A stretch of 9,474 bases of DNA, taken from the NCBI GenBank assembly GCA_905197685.1, contig CAJJZS010000024.1, positions 1 to 9,474 on the forward strand. The letters are read 5' to 3'. The stretch's first letter is position 1; each line of letters opens with the position of its first letter. This document shows positions 6,161-9,474 of this stretch, piece by piece. This stretch comes from an uncultured Oscillospiraceae bacterium (GTDB taxonomy: Bacteria; Bacillota; Clostridia; Oscillospirales; Ruminococcaceae). Both the position numbers and the translations under genes were made by a program. The notes below the pieces were generated by a model. That model did not search any database. It was not told where the DNA came from and saw only the letters and a program-made list of their open reading frames with translations.

Positions 6161-6492
6161 ACGGCACAAGGGCTTTTGCCATCCCCGCCCAGCCAGAAAG
6201 CCATATCAAGACGGCGGAAATGTCCACCGAGCAGAACTACAACATGATCGATGGCATGATGAACAATGCCCCGTCTATGGAGGAACTGGAAGCAAGGGCA
6301 AAAGCCGGGGAACAGATTTCCCTTTTGGATGTGGCCGAGGCAGCCAAGGCGGAGGCCAAAAAGCCCAAGCAGACCCGAAAGACAACACAGAAACAAAAGA
6401 AACCGTCCATCCGGGCGCAGCTTGCCGCCGCCAAGGAAGAACAGAAAAAGAGGCCCCCGGCGCGGGAAAAATCAAAAGAAATGGAGGTATGA
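5938..6492 (+). CDS. Chimeric ORF: IS110 transposase N-terminus fused to a YodL/DUF4316-type conjugative-transposon tail, 184 aa
   Basis: One uninterrupted frame with a strong site (AGGAGG) joins two unrelated proteins. Residues 1-74 are the start of an IS110 DEDD transposase. From about residue 75 (NGTRAFAIPAQPESHIKTAE, then MSTEQNYNMIDGMMNNAPSM and ELEARAKAGEQISLLDV) it matches, as I remember the family, the C-terminal part of DUF4316/YodL-domain proteins carried by Tn1549-like conjugative elements. It ends in a Lys/Ala/Gln-rich, disordered basic tail (KKPSIRAQLAAAKEEQKKR to KSKEMEV). Neither half keeps a full functional domain. The fusion probably arose by deletion between the inserted IS and the conjugative-element gene at about 6160. 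Its practical role may be only to keep translation flowing into the TTRAP gene 3 nt downstream. GC content rises after the junction. Confidence 0.75.
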   Translation: MTVVGIDVSKGKSMVAAMKPGGELVAAPYEVRHSDIELSHLALDVLCMEPDTRVVMEATGRYHEPVAALLHSEGNGTRAFAIPAQPESHIKTAEMSTEQNYNMIDGMMNNAPSMEELEARAKAGEQISLLDVAEAAKAEAKKPKQTRKTTQKQKKPSIRAQLAAAKEEQKKRPPAREKSKEMEV

Positions 6493-6495
6493 GGA

Positions 6496-6696
6496 ATGTA
6501 TTTCACCGTGGAAGAAGAAAACCTGATCTGTCTGTACCACAACGCTGACCGCCGCAGGACGGCGGCAAATCTCCGGGCCGCTTTGCCGGACATGGACAAG
6601 GAAATGGCGGCGCTGGCCTGCCAGACCGCCGATAAGCTGGACGCCATGAGTGACGCCGACTTTGCGGCGCAGCGGTTCCACTTCACAGACGAATAA
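6496..6696 (+). CDS. TTRAP-like transposon-transfer assisting protein, 66 aa
   Basis: Small acidic helical protein beginning MYFTVEEENLICLYH, with a middle ALPDMDKEMAALACQTADKL and MSDADFAAQRF near the end. This pattern (FTVEEENLI..Y, then LP.M..EM, then M.DA.F) is that of the TTRAP/PF14203 family carried by clostridial conjugative transposons, assigned by eye. These proteins are linked to element transfer, but their biochemical role is not settled. The ATG follows GGAGG at 6483-6487 with 8 nt spacing and lies 3 nt after the chimeric ORF's stop, so the two are coupled, as in intact elements where the DUF4316-type gene precedes it. It looks complete, and a strong terminator follows directly. 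Confidence 0.75.
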   Translation: MYFTVEEENLICLYHNADRRRTAANLRAALPDMDKEMAALACQTADKLDAMSDADFAAQRFHFTDE

Positions 6697-6698
6697 GC

Positions 6699-6750
6699 AA
6701 AACGCCGGGCGCGGAGGTGTCAAAGCCTCTGCGTCCGGCATTTCTTTTTT
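6699..6750 (+). terminator. Intrinsic terminator after the TTRAP gene (repeat copy 1)
   Basis: A 14-bp stem with two G-U pairs (6704-6717 with 6726-6739), an 8-nt loop TGTCAAAG, then ATTTCTTTTTT. The whole 52-bp block recurs at 8789-8840 with one difference, C6712 versus T8802, which turns a C-G pair into U-G and keeps the stem. Confidence 0.85.
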
Positions 6751-6799
6751 GATAACTATAATGTCTGTTCAACAGCAACTCATAAGAATCATAAAAGCA

Positions 6800-6828
6800 T
6801 TGACAGCGAAAATTGAAGTTGCTATAAT
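6800..6828 (+). promoter_or_regulatory. Consensus sigma-A promoter of the GntR-ABC operon
   Basis: TTGACA (6800-6805), 17-nt spacer and TATAAT (6823-6828): a perfect match to consensus at optimal spacing. Such a strong promoter is expected to need repression, which fits the operator that overlaps its -10. Confidence 0.9.
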
Positions 6829-6855
6829 GTACTTGAACAATAAGTACATTATAGC
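6821..6855. promoter_or_regulatory. Operator: perfect 14-bp inverted repeat over the -10 and start site
   Basis: GCTATAATGTACTT (6821-6834) and AAGTACATTATAGC (6842-6855) are exact reverse complements separated by 7 nt. It covers the -10 box and the predicted transcription start, so a bound dimer would block RNA polymerase. The GTAC-centred half sites fit YtrA-type GntR regulators, and the adjacent GntR gene is the natural ligand. A further half-site-like CTATAATGT is at 6756-6764. Confidence 0.8.
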
Positions 6856-6873
6856 GATGAAAGGTTATAGATC

Positions 6874-7251
6874 ATGGAGATCATTATCAGCAATAACGCC
6901 AACAAGCCGATATATGAACAAATCACATCGCAGATAAAAGCAATGATAATGAGTGGTGAATTGCAGCCGGGAGAAGCAATTCCTTCCATGCGATCATTAG
7001 CAAAATCAATTCATGTGAGTGTTATCACAGTCCAAAAGGCCTATGAGGATTTACAACGAGATGGTTTTATAGAAACAACCGTAGGCAGAGGTAGTTTTGT
7101 ATCGGCGCAAAATAAAGAATTTTATCAAGAAGAACAGCAGCGAATTGCAGAGGAACATTTGCAAATTGCTGCTGATATTGGACGCACAAGCGGTATTTCA
7201 TTAGATAAGCTAAAAGAAATACTTACGATGTTTTATATGGAGGATGAATAA
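6874..7251 (+). CDS. GntR-family repressor, YtrA subfamily, 125 aa
   Basis: Transcriptional regulator, probably an autorepressor of this ABC operon. Residues 9-78 are the winged helix-turn-helix: NKPIYEQITSQIKAMIMSGE, LQPGEAIPSMRSLAKSIHVS as the first helices, VITVQKAYEDLQRDGFIETT as the recognition helix and wing, then GRGSFV. The C-terminal part (about 79-125) is one short helical region rather than a 150-residue FadR/HutC effector domain, which is the mark of the YtrA subfamily, whose regulators control ABC transporters responding to cell-wall-active antibiotics. The start ATG at 6874 has GAAAGG 9 nt upstream. The gene runs directly into the ATPase gene (1 nt apart). It is AT-rich compared with the TTRAP gene to its left. 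Confidence 0.9.
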   Translation: MEIIISNNANKPIYEQITSQIKAMIMSGELQPGEAIPSMRSLAKSIHVSVITVQKAYEDLQRDGFIETTVGRGSFVSAQNKEFYQEEQQRIAEEHLQIAADIGRTSGISLDKLKEILTMFYMEDE

Positions 7252-7252
7252 T

Positions 7253-8119
7253 ATGGACTATGCTTTGAAATTACAACAAGTAACAAAGACATATAAAAAT
7301 TCGGATTTTATTCTGGATCAGGTTTCTTTTTCTGTACCAACAGGTTCCATTATGGGCTTTGTAGGCGAAAATGGGGCAGGAAAAACAACGACAATAGGCT
7401 GTATTTTGAATACGCTTTTTCGAGATTCCGGGATTGTTCAAATACTCGGAAAGGAAATGAACGACAGTGATGTAGAACTTCGAGAAAATATCGGAGTTGT
7501 TTATGATGGCGATAACTTCCCCGGATATTTAACTGCAAAACAGCTTTGCCGTATTATGCAAGGAATTTTTACGAACTGGGATAATGCGTTATTTGAGCAT
7601 TACTTGAAATTGTTTAAGCTAAGCAAAAATCAGAAAATTGCGAAATACTCAAAAGGAATGACGATGAAATTGGCAATCGCTGTGGCGTTGGCACATCATC
7701 CGAAACTATTGATATTAGACGAGGCAACCAGTGGTCTTGACCCTATTATGCGGGATGAAATGCTTGAGACATTCCTTGACTTTGTAGAAAAGCCAGAACA
7801 TTCTATCTTATTATCTTCGCATATTACCAGCGATTTAGAAAAAATTGCAGACTACATTACATTTATCCATAATGGCAGGATTATTCTGACAGAAACAAAG
7901 GATAACTTGCTTTATAACTATGCTGTTTTGCGTTGCAGAGAAAAACAGTTTGCAAATCTGGACATAAAGGATATTGTTGCATACCGTAAACGAGATTATC
8001 AAATTGATGTTCTCGTTGCGGATAAAAAAGCGGCAGAGAAAAAATATTCTGATGTTGTTATAGACCATACAACTATTGATGATATTATGCTGATTCTGAT
8101 AAAGGGGGATCAAGAATGA
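7253..8119 (+). CDS. ABC transporter ATP-binding protein (YtrB-like), 288 aa
   Basis: Cytoplasmic ATPase that would power the adjacent permease. Walker A GENGAGKTT (38-46), ABC signature YSKGMTMKL (132-140; SKGM in place of LSGGQ, common in the YtrB/BcrA-like group), Walker B LLILDEATSGLD (152-163) with catalytic Glu157, and H-loop His190 in LLSSHI. The Q-loop region reads GVVYDGDNFP, with Asp where a Gln is usual. The C-terminal 80 residues form the extra domain seen in this exporter group. The start chosen is the second ATG, 7253 (MDYALKL), because GGAGG at 7239-7243 lies 9 nt before it; the ATG at 7244 abuts that site. The stop overlaps the permease start. Export of a peptide or antibiotic, or sensing of cell-envelope stress, is inferred. 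Confidence 0.92.
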   Translation: MDYALKLQQVTKTYKNSDFILDQVSFSVPTGSIMGFVGENGAGKTTTIGCILNTLFRDSGIVQILGKEMNDSDVELRENIGVVYDGDNFPGYLTAKQLCRIMQGIFTNWDNALFEHYLKLFKLSKNQKIAKYSKGMTMKLAIAVALAHHPKLLILDEATSGLDPIMRDEMLETFLDFVEKPEHSILLSSHITSDLEKIADYITFIHNGRIILTETKDNLLYNYAVLRCREKQFANLDIKDIVAYRKRDYQIDVLVADKKAAEKKYSDVVIDHTTIDDIMLILIKGDQE

Positions 8120-8775
8120 AAGGACTATTACGAAATAATTTCTATGGGATGCTTGAAAATATCAAGATTGCACTTATCGGTATTCTGCTCTGTGGCGTGT
8201 TACTGTGGATAACAGGAGATTCTACATTGCTTAGTGCTTTTTCTTTGTTGGCTGCGCCCATTATAGCGGTGCTTACTCTTTCATGTCTGCGTAAAGAAAG
8301 TGCATCTAAATGGGAAAAATACAAGATTACCCTACCTGTCACCCGCAAAGACCTCATAAAAAGCCAGTATATCAGTCACTTCATTTTGTGTGTAATAGGT
8401 TCTGTTCTGGTTGCTTTTGCTCTAATAGTTACCGTATTACTGCATGGAAACCAATATTTCTATTATGGTTTCCGCGATGCCATAACTTTAGTTTTAGGCG
8501 GTGGTATTTTTGCAATGCTGATAGGTGTGATTGCATTTCCTTTATTTTGCTTATGGGGTGCAGAAAAAACAGAGGTAATATCCATCATAAGCGTTTTAGG
8601 AGCTGTGGGGACAATTTTGGGATTAAGTTTGATAGTTAATCTACTCGTTGGAGGTGACAGTGTAACAGACTTAATTTATTATATCAGTTTGGTTTCAATC
8701 CTTTTGATTTCATTTATTACATTTGGAATATCATACTATCTTTCATGCCGGATTTTCAAGCAAAAAGAGTTTTGA
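8116..8775 (+). CDS. ABC-2 type permease (ABC2_membrane_5-like), 219 aa
   Basis: Membrane partner of the ATPase. Six hydrophobic segments are visible at about residues 17-33, 37-57, 88-109, 122-147, 154-177 and 185-209. Between the second and third lies WEKYKITLPVTRKDLIKSQY, the characteristic cytoplasmic loop of ABC2_membrane_5/YtrC-like permeases thought to contact the ATPase. The ATG overlaps the ATPase stop (ATGA at 8116-8119) and GGGGG lies 8 nt upstream, so the two proteins are made in a fixed ratio. No Cys-rich or substrate-binding domain is fused. Only one permease gene is present, so the complex is probably a homodimer with two ATPases. The terminator copy at 8789-8840 closes the operon. 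Confidence 0.9.
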   Translation: MKGLLRNNFYGMLENIKIALIGILLCGVLLWITGDSTLLSAFSLLAAPIIAVLTLSCLRKESASKWEKYKITLPVTRKDLIKSQYISHFILCVIGSVLVAFALIVTVLLHGNQYFYYGFRDAITLVLGGGIFAMLIGVIAFPLFCLWGAEKTEVISIISVLGAVGTILGLSLIVNLLVGGDSVTDLIYYISLVSILLISFITFGISYYLSCRIFKQKEF

Positions 8776-8788
8776 AAAAACAAATGCT

Positions 8789-8840
8789 AAAACGCCGGGC
8801 GTGGAGGTGTCAAAGCCTCTGCGTCCGGCATTTCTTTTTT
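8789..8840 (+). terminator. Intrinsic terminator after the permease gene (repeat copy 2)
   Basis: Same hairpin as at 6699-6750, 51 of 52 bases identical, beginning 13 nt after the permease stop. It overlaps the end of the convergent acetyltransferase gene (stop at 8839-8841). On the minus strand it is followed only by GTTTTAG, so termination in that direction would be weaker. Confidence 0.85.
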
Positions 8841-9345
8841 ACAAAATTTTTGCCATATAAAATTCATCAACAAAGGAGCCGTTGACGAACATGGATTTTT
8901 CCCTTGTTCCCTCAATCTTAAAACCACTTTTTTCATACAAGTGTCTTGCTGTTTCATTGCAACATTCAACAGTAAGTTCCAGTCTCTTAATTCCATTTTC
9001 CTTTGCCCAACAATTCAGCATTTCAAAAAAAGATGTACCGATTCCTTTACCTCTATAATCTTTCAAAATGCCTACTACAATATATGCTGTATGAAGAATC
9101 CGATTAAACTTTCCCCGTTCTGCCCGAATATAGCCAACCATTTTTTGATTTTCCATTGCCACTTGTAAAAAATCACTTCCACAAATCACATTATTTTCAA
9201 TATCATTTTTTAATTCTTGAACATTTGTGGTCTGGGTTCTCTCATTTGGTTCATACATCATATAATCTGTTTCAGCGTCCAAAGCGTTTAATAACTTCCA
9301 AAAATCTTCTATTTGGTTTAATTCCAGAGTTCTATAATAAAGCAT
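8839..9345 (-). CDS. GNAT-family N-acetyltransferase, 168 aa
   Basis: Transfers an acetyl group from acetyl-CoA to an amine; the acceptor is unknown. Features: GSDFLQVAMENQKMVGYI (56-73) as strands beta-2/beta-3, then YIVVGILKDYRGKGIGTSFF (88-107) containing the pyrophosphate-binding R/QxxGxG/A motif as YRGKGIG, then LELTVECCNETARHLYEKSG (122-141) with Asn130 and Tyr137, the usual catalytic-region positions, and FVDEFYMAKIL at the end. Length is normal for RimI/RimJ-like and antibiotic or polyamine acetyltransferases. The start ATG at 9345 has GAGGTG upstream and a good promoter 28 nt beyond. It faces the ABC operon (convergent), so it is an independent unit. Confidence 0.88.
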   Translation of the reverse strand: MLYYRTLELNQIEDFWKLLNALDAETDYMMYEPNERTQTTNVQELKNDIENNVICGSDFLQVAMENQKMVGYIRAERGKFNRILHTAYIVVGILKDYRGKGIGTSFFEMLNCWAKENGIKRLELTVECCNETARHLYEKSGFKIEGTREKSMFVNGSFVDEFYMAKIL

Positions 9346-9372
9346 AAGTACACCTCAATTCAAATTTACTCA

Positions 9373-9401
9373 ATTATAGCACTGCACAAAATCAGTGTCC
9401 A
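9373..9401 (-). promoter_or_regulatory. Promoter of the acetyltransferase gene
   Basis: On the minus strand TGGACA (-35, 5 of 6 consensus), 17-nt spacer and TATAAT (-10, plus-strand 9373-9378), ending 28 nt before the start codon. No operator-like repeat overlaps it. Confidence 0.75.
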
Positions 9402-9413
9402 CGCCAAAATTCA

Positions 9414-9462
9414 GCCGGGACAAAGACCTGAAAGGTCGTCTTTGTCCCGGCGCTTCTTTTTT
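9414..9462 (+). terminator. Strong plus-strand terminator with no adjacent plus-strand gene
   Basis: GCCGGGACAAAGAC (9414-9427) pairs perfectly with GTCTTTGTCCCGGC (9438-9451), with an alternative inner GACCT/AGGTC stem, followed by GCTTCTTTTTT. The nearest plus-strand gene ends at 8775 and already has its own terminator, so this one is orphaned by the intervening minus-strand gene. Confidence 0.8.
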
Positions 9463-9474
9463 GTCCATTTTTCC

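Larger units (their letters stand above)
6699..8840. repeat. Direct-repeat-bounded GntR-ABC cassette
   Basis: The 52-bp terminator block is present at both ends (6699-6750 and 8789-8840), in the same orientation, enclosing the promoter, operator, GntR, ATPase and permease genes. The TTRAP gene and the permease gene therefore share one terminator sequence although the genes are unrelated and differ in GC content. This suggests that the AT-rich cassette entered by recombination in, or duplication of, the terminator. Confidence 0.7.

Noticed and set aside
1..9474. CRISPR array, tRNA or rRNA genes
   Set aside because: No regularly spaced repeats beyond the two pairs described, and no cloverleaf or rRNA-like segments were noticed by eye.

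Overview
The window looks like accessory DNA from a gut-type Clostridia (Firmicutes, probably Lachnospiraceae or Oscillospiraceae). The grounds are strong purine-rich Shine-Dalgarno sites, sigma-A promoters, hairpin plus T-run terminators, and typical clostridial conjugative-transposon families: a TTRAP-like protein, the tail of a YodL/DUF4316-type protein, and a large serine recombinase. Family assignments come from motifs read by eye; no database search was possible. Base composition changes from block to block (GC-richer methyltransferase operon and transposon remnant, AT-rich nuclease and ABC blocks), which fits assembly by several transfers.

Block A (1-2916, minus strand) is a compact operon. 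Reading leftward from 2635 it encodes a SAM methyltransferase, a second SAM methyltransferase, an alpha/beta hydrolase, and a third methyltransferase that is frameshifted and runs off the left edge. A near-consensus promoter at 2888-2916 precedes a leader of about 245 nt with a 26-codon upstream ORF, several small hairpins, an intrinsic terminator and a perfect 6+6 inverted repeat. This suggests transcription attenuation of the operon.

Block B (2922-4722, minus strand) holds a 465-residue protein read as a PUA/EVE-like domain, a Mrr-type PD-(D/E)XK nuclease-like core and a second PUA/EVE-like domain. It is a candidate modification-dependent (type IV-like) restriction or defence enzyme. Upstream of it lies a decayed charged ORF between two minus-strand terminators.

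Block C (4783-6750) is a graveyard of mobile elements: paired 21-bp repeats resembling a transposon end, a decapitated large serine recombinase with one in-frame TGA in its zinc ribbon, an IS110-type transposase N-terminus fused in frame to the tail of a conjugative-transposon protein, and an intact TTRAP-like gene with a strong terminator.

Block D (6751-8840, plus strand) is a self-contained cargo cassette: consensus promoter, perfect 14-bp inverted-repeat operator, a YtrA-type GntR repressor, an ABC ATPase and an ABC-2 permease, translationally coupled. It ends in an almost exact copy (51/52 bp) of the TTRAP-gene terminator, so the cassette lies between direct repeats.

Block E (8839-9474) is an oppositely oriented GNAT acetyltransferase with its own promoter, followed by a strong plus-strand terminator that has no adjacent plus-strand gene. 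Overall the window reads as a hot spot where cargo (small-molecule methyltransferases, a possible nuclease defence gene, an ABC exporter, an acetyltransferase) has accumulated around a wrecked integrative element.
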